Shown: piece after piece, positions 7,431 through 15,573 of the stretch | How the letters are laid out: each line of letters begins with the position of its first letter | How positions within the stretch are numbered: the first letter of the stretch is position 1 | Source of the DNA: Campylobacterales bacterium | GTDB lineage: Bacteria; Campylobacterota; Campylobacteria; Campylobacterales; Sulfurimonadaceae | DNA: 41,755 nt | NCBI GenBank assembly: GCA_016938595.1 | Contig: JAFGUJ010000134.1 | Span: 1 to 41,755 of the forward strand | Direction: 5' to 3' | The notes under the pieces: model-generated | The model's input: the letters and a program-made list of their open reading frames with translations, nothing else | What the model was told of the DNA's origin: nothing | The model's database searches: none | Made by a program: the position numbers and the translations under genes

Positions 7431-8422
7431 TGCGCAGCCGCGACGCGATAACCACTTTGCGATCTCTGATCGAATCGCAGATCCCCACATTTTTGTGGGG
7501 GGCTCCCGGGATCGGTAAATCCTCGATCGTCAAACAGATCGCACGTGACATGCAGATCGAATGCATCGACCTGCGTCTCTCGTTGTTCGACCCGACCGAT
7601 TTGAAAGGGATCCCGTTTTACGAGCGAGAGTCCCACAGCGCGTTGTGGGCACCGCCGTCGTTTCTCCCAAGGGAGGGGAGCGGGATACTGTTTCTCGACG
7701 AGCTCAATTCCGCGGCCCCCGCCGTTCAGGCCTCGGCGTATCAGCTGATTCTGGACCGGAAAGTGGGAGAGTATACGCTGCCGGAAGGGTGGGCGATTGT
7801 CGCCGCGGGGAACCGCGAAGGGGACCGGGGGGTCGTTTCCCGTCTCCCTTCGCCGTTGGCCAACCGGTTTGTCCATGTCGAGATGGAGGTGCATGTCGCC
7901 GACTGGCGCGACTGGGCGATACGCTCAGGGGTCGATGAGCGGGTCATCGCCTATATCGCTTTTCAAAACGATGCGCTGTTCGGATTCGACCCCCTCAAAA
8001 GCACCCGGAGTTTCGCGACCCCGCGCAGCTGGGAAGCGGTTCACCGCATTGTGGGAAGTTCGCTTCCCGAGTCTCTCTGGCTCGAGGCGATCGGCGGGGC
8101 CGTGGGCGAGGATGCGGCGGTCGACTTTTTGGGATTTTGCAAAGTGATGCGGTATCTGCCCGACGTCGACGCGATTCTTTCCGGAACCAGTAGGGAGGTT
8201 CCGGAAGACCTTTCGGCGATGTACGCCCTCTCCACCGTTCTGGTCTCCCGTGTCATGAGGGAACCCTCCGACGAGGCAATTTCCCATCTCCTGCGTTACA
8301 CACTGGGACTCAAAAACGAGTTTGCCGTTCTCATCGTGCAGGATCTTCAGCGCCAGGGGGTGAAGATGGAGCATCTGGACGCTTTCGGGGAGTGGGTAGA
8401 GGCGTTCGCGTATCTGCTATGA
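7430..8422 (+). CDS. MoxR-family AAA+ ATPase
   Basis: 330 residues from ATG 7430 (333 from the alternative ATG 7421). Walker A is GAPGIGKS at residues 24-31, Walker B is ILFLDELN, and sensor 1 is AAGN followed by the arginine-rich RLPSPLANRF. The lid domain starts around FATPRSW. MoxR ATPases work as chaperone-like remodelers together with VWA-domain partners, for example in metal-centre insertion or stress responses (RavA-ViaA in E. coli). Here the VWA partner is directly downstream with an ATGA overlap. ATG 7430 is preferred because it overlaps the upstream TGA and has AGGA about eight bases before it. Confidence 0.9.
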   Translation: MRSRDAITTLRSLIESQIPTFLWGAPGIGKSSIVKQIARDMQIECIDLRLSLFDPTDLKGIPFYERESHSALWAPPSFLPREGSGILFLDELNSAAPAVQASAYQLILDRKVGEYTLPEGWAIVAAGNREGDRGVVSRLPSPLANRFVHVEMEVHVADWRDWAIRSGVDERVIAYIAFQNDALFGFDPLKSTRSFATPRSWEAVHRIVGSSLPESLWLEAIGGAVGEDAAVDFLGFCKVMRYLPDVDAILSGTSREVPEDLSAMYALSTVLVSRVMREPSDEAISHLLRYTLGLKNEFAVLIVQDLQRQGVKMEHLDAFGEWVEAFAYLL

Positions 8423-9495
8423 TCGATTTTTCCCCTTTGAAAGCGAAGCTTCTCCTGGAATACCCCTTTTTCGGGACGATCGCTGCCGCGATGGAGAGTG
8501 TCCAAAACGACGATATCGAGAGTTTCACGACACGGGACAACCGGTTTGAATACCGGTTCGATTACATGGCGGCGCTGGATGATGAACAGCGTGTTTTCGC
8601 CCTGTGCAACGCTGCGCTGCATGAAGCCCTTTCCCATACCCGCAGACGGGGAAACCGAAGCCCGTGGCTGTGGGAGATGGCGTGCGACTATGCGATCAAT
8701 GCGCTGCTGATAGAGGGGGGATTTTCGCCGCCGCCCGCGATCACTTACGACAAACGTTTCGGGAATCTCAGCGCCGAGGAGATTTATGCCGAACTTGCGC
8801 TGGAATTTTTGGATCAGGAACAAAGCGACCGTGACAGCGATGACCGCCGCGACGAAGAGGGCGCGGACGAAAAGCTCTCCCGTGCCCAGCGCGAACGCCG
8901 CACGCGAGAAGCGCTGGCCAAAGACGATCCGCTCAGTGAGGGAATAGGGAGGCTTCTGGGAAACCGAGCGGTTGCAACGATCGACTGGAGGAGCGAACTG
9001 CGCGACGCGGTCGGGGGACACTATATCAGCGATTACGCTCTGATCCCCCCGAGCAAAAAACTGCTTTACGCCGGGGTCTATCTGCCGGGGGTCCATTCGC
9101 GCCACCTGGATCTAGCCATCGCCATCGACAGCTCCGGTTCAGTCGATGAAGCCCTGCTGGCACAGTTCATCGCCGAGATTGAATCGATCACCGAACTGTT
9201 TGGCTCCTATGCGATTGAGCTTTTTGTATGCGATGACCGGATCCGCGGCCGCAGCCGCTTCACCAACGGCGAAGCAATGCACTATGAACTTGTCGGCGGG
9301 GGAGGGACCGATTTCACCCCCATATTCGATGCCATCGAGAGACTGGAGAGAACGCCGAACATGCTACTGTATTTTACCGATCTGGAGGGGAAGTTTCCTC
9401 CGAGAGAATCCTCATGCGAAACACTGTGGATTGCCCCGCAACGCTGTGATGTCCCGTTCGGACGGGTGATTGTAATGGGGGATGAAGATGCTTGA
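8419..9495 (+). CDS. VWA/DUF2201 metallopeptidase-like protein
   Basis: 358 residues from ATG 8419, overlapping the MoxR stop (ATGA). The N-terminal half matches the DUF2201 putative metallopeptidase domain (LHEALSHTRRRG, then WLWEMACDYAINALL). A charged linker (residues ~130-175) leads to a VWA-like domain with a MIDAS motif DSSGS at residues 237-241, a GGGGTDF segment and a later TD. The metal site is unusual: family members usually carry HExxH, but here the sequence is HEALSH (H68, E69, S72, H73), so the second histidine is shifted or replaced and proteolysis may be lost. It is the natural partner of the upstream MoxR ATPase. Confidence 0.85.
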   Translation: MIDFSPLKAKLLLEYPFFGTIAAAMESVQNDDIESFTTRDNRFEYRFDYMAALDDEQRVFALCNAALHEALSHTRRRGNRSPWLWEMACDYAINALLIEGGFSPPPAITYDKRFGNLSAEEIYAELALEFLDQEQSDRDSDDRRDEEGADEKLSRAQRERRTREALAKDDPLSEGIGRLLGNRAVATIDWRSELRDAVGGHYISDYALIPPSKKLLYAGVYLPGVHSRHLDLAIAIDSSGSVDEALLAQFIAEIESITELFGSYAIELFVCDDRIRGRSRFTNGEAMHYELVGGGGTDFTPIFDAIERLERTPNMLLYFTDLEGKFPPRESSCETLWIAPQRCDVPFGRVIVMGDEDA

Positions 9496-10726
9496 GAAAG
9501 CTCTGGGGATACTGGAATATGCCAATCTTTTTATCACCGGCGGCGCGGGATCGGGGAAGACGACCCTGACGCGCGCCATCATCGAACATGCCCAGAAAGA
9601 GGGAAAAGTTGTCGCCCGCCTCGCCTCGACGGGGATGGCGGCGACACTGATCGGCGGGCAGACGCTTCACAGTTTTTTCGATCTTGGGATCGCCAATTCC
9701 CAAGAAGAGCTGGAACGCAACGGCAAACTGGAACCTTCCAAAAAGGTCGTCAAACTGATTCGCTCGATGCAGATTATTGTGATCGATGAGATCTCGATGG
9801 TGAGCGCGCCGCTGCTCGATATGATCCGTCTGCGCCTGTTGCAGTCGGAATTTGCAGGGCGGTTGATTGCGGTAGGGGATTTTTTGCAGCTTCCTCCCGT
9901 AACGCGCGGGAATGAACCGATCTATTTTGCGTTCGAATCCCCAAGCTGGCAGCGGATGAGCTTTGAGACACTCTATCTGGAAGGCTCTTACCGCACCCAC
10001 GAAGCGGAGTTTCTGACCCTGCTGGAGAAAGTACGCCATGCCAAGCTCGACAATGAAGCGCATAATGCGCTCGAAACGCTGGTCAAGCCGCTGAGTGACG
10101 ATCTGAGTTCGATTACGCTGCTGTTCGGTAAAAACATCAGCGCTCAGAACCATAACCGTGCTCAGCTGGAGCATCTGAACGGGGAGAGCATCGACATTTC
10201 CACATACGTCACTCTGCATGACAAAAAGATGCAGGAACGTGATGTGGAACGGTTTATGGCCGAGAGCCGTATCGAGCCGGCATTGACCCTCAAAGTAGGG
10301 GCTCCCATCCTCTTTACCCGCAATGCGTGGAACTACTACAACGGAGAGCGGGGAAGGATCACTTCCATCGAGGAGGACGTAATCTGGGTTAAAAAAGAGG
10401 GGGGAATGAGCGTCAAAGTGGAACGGGTCGAGACGACGAAAACGCGCTGGATCGAGAAGGGGAAGACCACCAGCGAGGAAAAACTGATCACCCTGCACCA
10501 GTTTCCGATCACTCTCGCTTTCGCGATCACAATCCATAAATCCCAGGGGATGAGTCTGGCCGATTACGTCATTGAAACGAATGAAATCTTCGCCCCCTCA
10601 CAGTTTTACGTCGCCCTGTCGCGTTCGGTATCGGCGCACCGTGTGACGCTGACCAAACCCCATAGAAGCTGGGAGAAGCTCTGTTTCGTCCACCCAAAAG
10701 CAAAACATTTCAGCGAGAGGCTGTAA
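9482..10726 (+). CDS. PIF1-like SF1B DNA helicase
   Basis: 414 residues (412 if the ATG at 9488 is used). Motif I is GGAGSGKTT near residue 20, motif Ia is ASTGMAA, motif II is IVIDEISM, motif III is GDFLQLPPV, and motif VI near the C-terminus is FYVALSRS. FAITIHKSQGMS is the conserved motif V region. These place it with PIF1/RecD2-type 5'-3' helicases, with no nuclease domain. The gene overlaps the VWA gene by 8-14 bases, so it belongs to the same operon, which is unusual for MoxR-VWA pairs. The 3' end overlaps the convergent FetB-like gene by 17 bases. Standalone PIF1-like helicases are common in Campylobacterota, so functional linkage is inferred from overlap only. Confidence 0.9.
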   Translation: MKMLEKALGILEYANLFITGGAGSGKTTLTRAIIEHAQKEGKVVARLASTGMAATLIGGQTLHSFFDLGIANSQEELERNGKLEPSKKVVKLIRSMQIIVIDEISMVSAPLLDMIRLRLLQSEFAGRLIAVGDFLQLPPVTRGNEPIYFAFESPSWQRMSFETLYLEGSYRTHEAEFLTLLEKVRHAKLDNEAHNALETLVKPLSDDLSSITLLFGKNISAQNHNRAQLEHLNGESIDISTYVTLHDKKMQERDVERFMAESRIEPALTLKVGAPILFTRNAWNYYNGERGRITSIEEDVIWVKKEGGMSVKVERVETTKTRWIEKGKTTSEEKLITLHQFPITLAFAITIHKSQGMSLADYVIETNEIFAPSQFYVALSRSVSAHRVTLTKPHRSWEKLCFVHPKAKHFSERL

Positions 10727-11453
10727 ACGCCGCACCGATGATGACGCGGTAGGAGAAGAGGATGCTGAAAAGGGCGGAGAGAAGGGCCACGGCAACCATC
10801 ATGTACATGACGGCCAGCTGATACGACACCGCCGTGAGGGGGTCGGCACCGGCGAGGAGCATCCCCGTCGTGATCCCCGGGATATGGATGATTCCCACCG
10901 TCTGGAGCGAGTTGAGCGTCGGGATCATCGAGGCCTTGACTGAGGCTTTTGAGGCAAAACTCAGCGCTTCTTTGAGCGGGGTCCCCAGCGCCACTATCCC
11001 CTCGATCGTCTCTATCGTGTTTTTCACCTCGGCACGGAACCGCTCGGTGCTCTGGGTGTAGACGTTGAGGGCATTGCCGATGATCATCCCTCCGATCGGG
11101 ATCATCTCGTGGGGGACCATATGGATGACGCCGAACGCCATCATCGAGACAAAGACGATTGCCGACGATGCCCCGATGGCCATGAAGGCGATGGTGAAAC
11201 TCTCCTCCCCCAGCGGGGTCCGTTTACGCGCCGTATAGGCTCCGAAGAGAAGCATCCCCAGCAGGACGAAAAACAGCAGCGAGGGGTGCTCGATCTGAAA
11301 GAGATAAACGAGGGCATACCCCAGCAGCCCCAGCTGTACCATCGCGAGGATCGAGTTGGTCAGGATCGTTTTTTCGAGGCCGAAATGTTCGCGGCGCGAA
11401 TACCACAGGGCAAAAATAATCAAGAGGTACGAGGCTAAAAAGGAGTATTGCAT
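10710..11453 (-). CDS. fetB: FetB/YbbM-family ABC permease (UPF0014)
   Basis: 247 residues with about seven hydrophobic segments and the family-specific regions MIPIGGMIIGNALN and PGITTGMLLAGADPLTAVSYQ. In E. coli, FetAB is a putative iron exporter linked to peroxide resistance, with FetA as ATPase. Here no fetA-like ATPase gene is adjacent on either side, so the partner is elsewhere or replaced. The peroxiredoxin gene lies next upstream on the same strand (gap about 127 bases), which fits an oxidative-stress theme but may be chance. The 3' end overlaps the helicase gene by 17 bases. Confidence 0.85.
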   Translation of the reverse strand: MQYSFLASYLLIIFALWYSRREHFGLEKTILTNSILAMVQLGLLGYALVYLFQIEHPSLLFFVLLGMLLFGAYTARKRTPLGEESFTIAFMAIGASSAIVFVSMMAFGVIHMVPHEMIPIGGMIIGNALNVYTQSTERFRAEVKNTIETIEGIVALGTPLKEALSFASKASVKASMIPTLNSLQTVGIIHIPGITTGMLLAGADPLTAVSYQLAVMYMMVAVALLSALFSILFSYRVIIGAAFTASR

Positions 11454-11503
11454 AGAGAAAGGATAAACGATTTTTGATTAAAGCAAAGAGGGAGGGATTA
11501 ATC

Positions 11504-11520
11504 TGCCCCCTCAGGGGGCA
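11504..11520. repeat. perfect inverted repeat in the prx-fetB gap
   Basis: TGCCCCC-TCA-GGGGGCA, a seven-base-pair GC-rich hairpin. No T run follows on either strand. It could act as a transcript stabiliser or weak terminator after the peroxiredoxin gene. Confidence 0.6.
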
Positions 11521-11550
11521 AGCTTCAGTGCCATAGCGGCAAGCGCAGCC

Positions 11551-11569
11551 GAAGGGATTTTATTCCTTC
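11551..11569 (-). terminator. hairpin after the peroxiredoxin stop
   Basis: On the minus strand GAAGGAA-TAAAA-TCCCTTC forms a seven-base-pair stem (one G-U) 11 bases after the peroxiredoxin stop. No clear U run follows, so a terminator role is only likely in combination with the second hairpin at 11504-11520. Confidence 0.4.
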
Positions 11570-11580
11570 AGCGTTCAAAA

Positions 11581-12177
11581 TTAAAGTTCTTCGGCGTGGG
11601 CGGCAAGGTATTCTGCAACACCTTCGGTGCTGGCTTTCATCCCTTCATCACCTTTCGCCCATCCTGCAGGGCACACTTCGCCGTGTTCGTTGGTGAAAAG
11701 CATCGCATCGATCATGCGGAGCATTTCATCGATGTTGCGTCCAAGCGGAAGGTCGTTGATGACGGCATGGCGGATGGTTCCGTCTTTGTCGATGAGAAAC
11801 GATCCGCGAAGCGCGACAGAATCGCCGAACAGTACGTCGTAATCGCGTGAGATCTGTTTGTTCAGGTCAGCGACCAACGGATAACGGACCTGACCGATAC
11901 CGCCCTGGTTTACCGGAGTGTTTTTCCAGGCAAAGTGACTGAACTGTGAGTCAACGGATACGCCGATAACGTTGATGCCGCGGGCAGTGAACTCATCGAG
12001 GCGGTGGTCGAAAGCGATGATTTCAGACGGACATACGAAAGTAAAGTCCAACGGATAGAAGAACAAAACGGCACCTTTTTCGCCGATGTTTTCGTAAAGG
12101 TTGAAGTTGTCAACGATCTGGTTGTTTCCCAGAACGGTAGTGGCGGTAAAGTCGGGAGCTTTTTTGGTAACGAGCAT
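11581..12177 (-). CDS. 2-Cys peroxiredoxin (AhpC/Tsa family)
   Basis: 198 residues. The peroxidatic cysteine lies in FTFVCPSE and the resolving cysteine in EVCPAGW near the C-terminus, so it is a typical 2-Cys enzyme. It reduces hydrogen peroxide and organic peroxides in the cytoplasm using thioredoxin or a similar donor. The GG.G loop is seen as NQGGIGQ, and a C-terminal YLAAHAEEL tail is present. The ORF track begins at 12228, but ATG 12177 has an AAGGA ribosome-binding site and matches the family N-terminus (LVTKKAPDFTA). A -10 TACAAT is at 12215-12220. Confidence 0.95.
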   Translation of the reverse strand: MLVTKKAPDFTATTVLGNNQIVDNFNLYENIGEKGAVLFFYPLDFTFVCPSEIIAFDHRLDEFTARGINVIGVSVDSQFSHFAWKNTPVNQGGIGQVRYPLVADLNKQISRDYDVLFGDSVALRGSFLIDKDGTIRHAVINDLPLGRNIDEMLRMIDAMLFTNEHGEVCPAGWAKGDEGMKASTEGVAEYLAAHAEEL

Positions 12178-12214
12178 GAGTTTTCCTTCTGTGATGTTTG
12201 GGTGATATGGGCAA

Positions 12215-12220
12215 ATTGTA
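12215..12220 (-). promoter_or_regulatory. -10 element for peroxiredoxin
   Basis: TACAAT on the minus strand, 37 bases upstream of the chosen ATG. It lies inside the longer 12228 ORF, supporting the shorter start. No PerR-like palindrome was recognised nearby. Confidence 0.5.
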
Positions 12221-12327
12221 ACATACAAAGATTAATTCCAATAAAAGCCGCTCAAGTTAATACGGTTTCATAAAGGAAAATTTTTATTATCTGTATCGTA
12301 TCGCTCACGTTTGTCTTCCGGAACTGC

Positions 12328-12333
12328 TATAAT
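12328..12333 (+). promoter_or_regulatory. extended -10 for the ABC exporter
   Basis: TGC-TATAAT, 30 bases before the ATG at 12364. A GGAAGGA ribosome-binding site (12354-12360) follows. This is the typical promoter form in the window. Confidence 0.65.
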
Positions 12334-12363
12334 CGGTCCCAATTACGAAAATCGGAAGGATGT

Positions 12364-14130
12364 ATGGTAACGTTTAAATCGCTCTTTTCGATGATGACAC
12401 GCTACAAGCGCCCGCTGGTGTGGGGGAATGCGATCGCCCTGGCCGCGACTGTCGTCTCGATCCCTGTCCCGCTGCTGATACCGTTGCTGGTCGATGAGGT
12501 GCTCTTGCAAAAAGGGGGATGGATCACCGATACGATCGACCGGATCGGAACCGTGGGGGAACCGCTTCTCTACATCGGGATCGTCCTGGCGGTAACCGTA
12601 GCCCTGCGGTTTTTGTTTTTCATCCTCAGCGTCGTGTCACAGCGCTTTTTCATCGCCCTCTCCCAAGAGCTCAGCTTTGAGATCCGCCGCCGTGCGCTGA
12701 CGCATCTTAAGCACGTCTCGATGAGCGCCTACGAGGCGCTTGGGAGTGGGAAAGTGGTCACCAATCTCGTTACCGATATCGAGACGATCGAGCAGTTTTT
12801 GGGGAGTGCACTGGCCAAGCTGATCGTATCGGTCGCGACGCTGGTAGGGGTCGGGATCGTCCTTATCTGGATCAATCCCCTTTTCGGAGTTCTGATTCTG
12901 ATCTTTCAGCCGCTCATCATGGTGGTCACCCGCAAGATTTCCGGTCGTGTCGGAAAACTCAAAAAAGAGCAGAACCGCACCATCGGAGAGCTTTCCGATA
13001 CGTTGACCCAGATGCTGGATCTTTTCGGTCAGATCCGCTCCAGCAACAAGGAAGAGCGTTTCATCGAGCGCTCCATCACGCAGGCCCATGCGCTCAAAGA
13101 GAGCGCGACGGCGTATGGGATCAGAGCCCTCGCCGGTGAGCGTTATTCGTATACCCTCTTTTTGAGCGGTTTTGAGGTATTCCGGGCCTTGGGCCTCGTG
13201 ATGGTTTTGTATTCGGACCTCTCGATCGGGATGATGTTCGGGGTGTTCGGGTACCTGTGGTTCATGATGACTCCGGTGCAGGAACTTCTTTCGCTTCAAT
13301 ACAGCTACGCCAACGCCAAAAATGCCCTTTCACGAGTCAACGAACTCCTTTCGCTACCCGTCGAGCCCGACTATCCGACCCGTTCCGATCCGTTTGGCGA
13401 TGAGGGCAGGGGGGTGTCGATCCGTACCGAGTCTCTCGTATTCGGATACGATCCCTCCCAGCCGGTTTTGAGGGGGATCGATCTGGATATTCCGCGGGGG
13501 GGTAAAGTGGCGATCATCGGCGCGAGCGGGAGTGGCAAAAGCACCCTGTCGCAGCTGCTTGTCGGGTTTTATCCGCCGACGTCGGGGGATATAGTGTATA
13601 ATGGGATCAGTGTACGGCAGATCGGATTTTCCCGGGTACGGGAGAATGTTTTTGTCGTTCTGCAGCAGCCACTGATGTTCAATGACACGCTCCGTTTCAA
13701 TCTCACGATGGGGGATGAGACGGACGATGAAGCCGTGTGGAAAGCGCTGGAGATCGCGCAGCTCGCCCCCTTTGTCCGGACGCTGCCGCAGGCTCTGGAG
13801 ACGCAGGTGGGGAAACTGGGGATCCGTCTTTCGGGAGGGCAGCGTCAGCGCCTCTCGATCGCACGGATGGTTCTTGCCGATCCCAAAGCGGTGATTTTCG
13901 ACGAATCGACTTCGGCGCTCGATGTTCACACCGAGAGCGCCCTGTTCGAAGCGTTGGAGGAGTTTTTGAAAGAGCGTACCGTCATCATCATCGCCCATCG
14001 TCTCAGCACGATCACGCAGGCCGATTATATTTACGTCCTCGAAAACGGCTCCATTCTGGAACAGGGGACACGTCAGGAACTTGAACGCCTTGATGGGAGT
14101 TTCAAGCATTTTGTCGACCGCCAACATTGA
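12364..14130 (+). CDS. MsbA-type ABC exporter (fused permease-ATPase)
   Basis: 588 residues, the normal length of a half-transporter. Six membrane helices occupy residues ~15-310. The ATPase domain shows Walker A GASGSGKST, Q-loop VLQQP, signature LSGGQRQRLS, Walker B AVIFDEST and H-loop IIIAHRLS. It would work as a homodimer exporting lipid, lipid-linked or drug-like molecules across the inner membrane. The neighbour ten bases downstream is an AI-2E-family permease, probably in the same operon. Substrate cannot be read from the sequence; MsbA itself is one possibility. Confidence 0.9.
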   Translation: MVTFKSLFSMMTRYKRPLVWGNAIALAATVVSIPVPLLIPLLVDEVLLQKGGWITDTIDRIGTVGEPLLYIGIVLAVTVALRFLFFILSVVSQRFFIALSQELSFEIRRRALTHLKHVSMSAYEALGSGKVVTNLVTDIETIEQFLGSALAKLIVSVATLVGVGIVLIWINPLFGVLILIFQPLIMVVTRKISGRVGKLKKEQNRTIGELSDTLTQMLDLFGQIRSSNKEERFIERSITQAHALKESATAYGIRALAGERYSYTLFLSGFEVFRALGLVMVLYSDLSIGMMFGVFGYLWFMMTPVQELLSLQYSYANAKNALSRVNELLSLPVEPDYPTRSDPFGDEGRGVSIRTESLVFGYDPSQPVLRGIDLDIPRGGKVAIIGASGSGKSTLSQLLVGFYPPTSGDIVYNGISVRQIGFSRVRENVFVVLQQPLMFNDTLRFNLTMGDETDDEAVWKALEIAQLAPFVRTLPQALETQVGKLGIRLSGGQRQRLSIARMVLADPKAVIFDESTSALDVHTESALFEALEEFLKERTVIIIAHRLSTITQADYIYVLENGSILEQGTRQELERLDGSFKHFVDRQH

Positions 14131-14140
14131 AAGGTAAAAG

Positions 14141-15208
14141 ATGCCGAACCCGTTATTCGTCCGCTATATGATTTTTTTGGCCATGGGACTTACCCTGTGG
14201 CTTTTTTTCCCTTTTCTGAAAAGTTTTTTTGTCGCGCTGCTCTTGGCGATTGTGATATTCCCCCTTCATTTGATTGTCGAGAAAAAAATCAGCCGCAATG
14301 CACGGCTGAATCCGTTCGCATCGCTTATTTCGGCTGCCATTGTGACGACCGTCCTTTCGCTGATACTGTTTTTGCCGATTACCCTTTTTTTATTCCAGCT
14401 TTTTGATCAGCCCGAAAAAAGCGTCGCTGTCGTCCGTACTCTGGGGGCGCGGATCGACACGATCAGCAGCTACCTCCCCGGTTTTCTTGCATGGCTGAAA
14501 GATCCGATCGATACGTTGATCGAGGTGGGGAAAGTGCACAAAGACACGATCATCACCACCATGGCCGGATGGTTCGGGAGCGGCTTGACGACGTTTGTCA
14601 TGATGATCGGAGAGATGGCCATGGTCGTCGTCTTTTTCTTCTTTTTGACGTGGTACGGACGGAGCATTTCCCTGTTTCTTCTCCCGATTATCCCCCTTAC
14701 GCGAGCCGTAAAACGGAAATTCATCGCCGACATGATGACGACGACGGCGATCGTTTTTTATACGTTCGGCGGGGTGATGCTGGCGCAGGGGCTGGCGTTT
14801 GGGATTTTTATCGCTTTTTTTGAGGGGTATAACCCGTTTCTTCTCGGATTCATGACCGGCGTTGCAGCCATTATCCCCATCGTCGGGACAGCGCTTGTCT
14901 GGATACCGGTGGCGCTAAACGAGTATTTTCAGGGAAATATCGTCAACGCGATCATTATTTCAATCTACTCGTGGGCGATGATGGCATTTTTCATCGACAA
15001 TATTGTGAAACTGGTCATTTTGAATTTTGTAAACCGTACTGTGAGTGAGAGTAAAAGCAGAATAAACGAATTTGTGATCTTTTTCGCGATCGTCGGCGGT
15101 CTGGCGACCTTCGGATTTTGGGGGTTTATCTTCGGACCGGCCATCATTGCGTTTACGGTCTCGACGCTGCGGCTGCTGCGTCAAACACACCGAAGCGTGC
15201 ACCGCTAG
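14141..15208 (+). CDS. AI-2E-family transporter (PerM/YdiK-like)
   Basis: 355 residues with about eight membrane segments in the family layout: two N-terminal helices, a soluble region around residues 85-145 that includes FLAWLKDPID, then five or so helices. The signature is GVAAIIPIVGTALVWIP, followed by NFVNRTVSESKSRINEFVIFFAIVGG and the final GFWGFIFGPAI. Members include TqsA (AI-2 export), Na+/H+ antiporters and putative permeases, so the substrate is open. ATG 14141 has AAAGG. It follows the ABC exporter by ten bases and is convergent with the YtxH-like gene. Confidence 0.9.
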   Translation: MPNPLFVRYMIFLAMGLTLWLFFPFLKSFFVALLLAIVIFPLHLIVEKKISRNARLNPFASLISAAIVTTVLSLILFLPITLFLFQLFDQPEKSVAVVRTLGARIDTISSYLPGFLAWLKDPIDTLIEVGKVHKDTIITTMAGWFGSGLTTFVMMIGEMAMVVVFFFFLTWYGRSISLFLLPIIPLTRAVKRKFIADMMTTTAIVFYTFGGVMLAQGLAFGIFIAFFEGYNPFLLGFMTGVAAIIPIVGTALVWIPVALNEYFQGNIVNAIIISIYSWAMMAFFIDNIVKLVILNFVNRTVSESKSRINEFVIFFAIVGGLATFGFWGFIFGPAIIAFTVSTLRLLRQTHRSVHR

Positions 15209-15218
15209 CCCCGGAAGG

Positions 15219-15560
15219 CTACGCTTTGGCGCTCAGCGCTTTGACCTCTTCACGCAGCCGCGCGAGCTCTTCCATAATGGAGGCGATCTCTTCGTCGGGC
15301 GCCTTTTCCTCGCTCTTGGTGTAGCGTTGGAGTGTTGACTGGAGATTGCCTGCCAGAGCGTCGAGCTTGGTTTTCGCTTTATCGATCAGTGCATGGTGGT
15401 CGATGTGGAGGTTCTCTTCGAGACCGTGGATTTTGTCGATGAACTCATCGTGGATTTTTTCGACGATTTCATCCTGGTGCTTAACGAGGTAGTAGGCCGC
15501 AGCCCCTCCGATGGCTGCACCGAGGACGAAACTGAGCAGACTGTTGTTGTTTTCATTCAT
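15219..15560 (-). CDS. YtxH-like small membrane-anchored protein
   Basis: 113 residues. A single glycine-rich membrane helix near residues 9-24 (LLSFVLGAAIGGAAAYYLV) is followed by a long charged, coiled-coil-like helix ending in EELARLREEVKALSAKA. This is the architecture of YtxH/gas-vesicle-like stress proteins, whose function is not well known. It lies 13 bases after another small one-helix membrane protein on the same strand, and they are probably co-transcribed. The start ATG has AAGGAG upstream. Confidence 0.7.
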   Translation of the reverse strand: MNENNNSLLSFVLGAAIGGAAAYYLVKHQDEIVEKIHDEFIDKIHGLEENLHIDHHALIDKAKTKLDALAGNLQSTLQRYTKSEEKAPDEEIASIMEELARLREEVKALSAKA

Positions 15561-15573
15561 GGGATACTCCTTG

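Noticed and set aside
9374-10537. 387-residue minus-strand ORF
   Set aside because: Shadow of the PIF1-like helicase gene.
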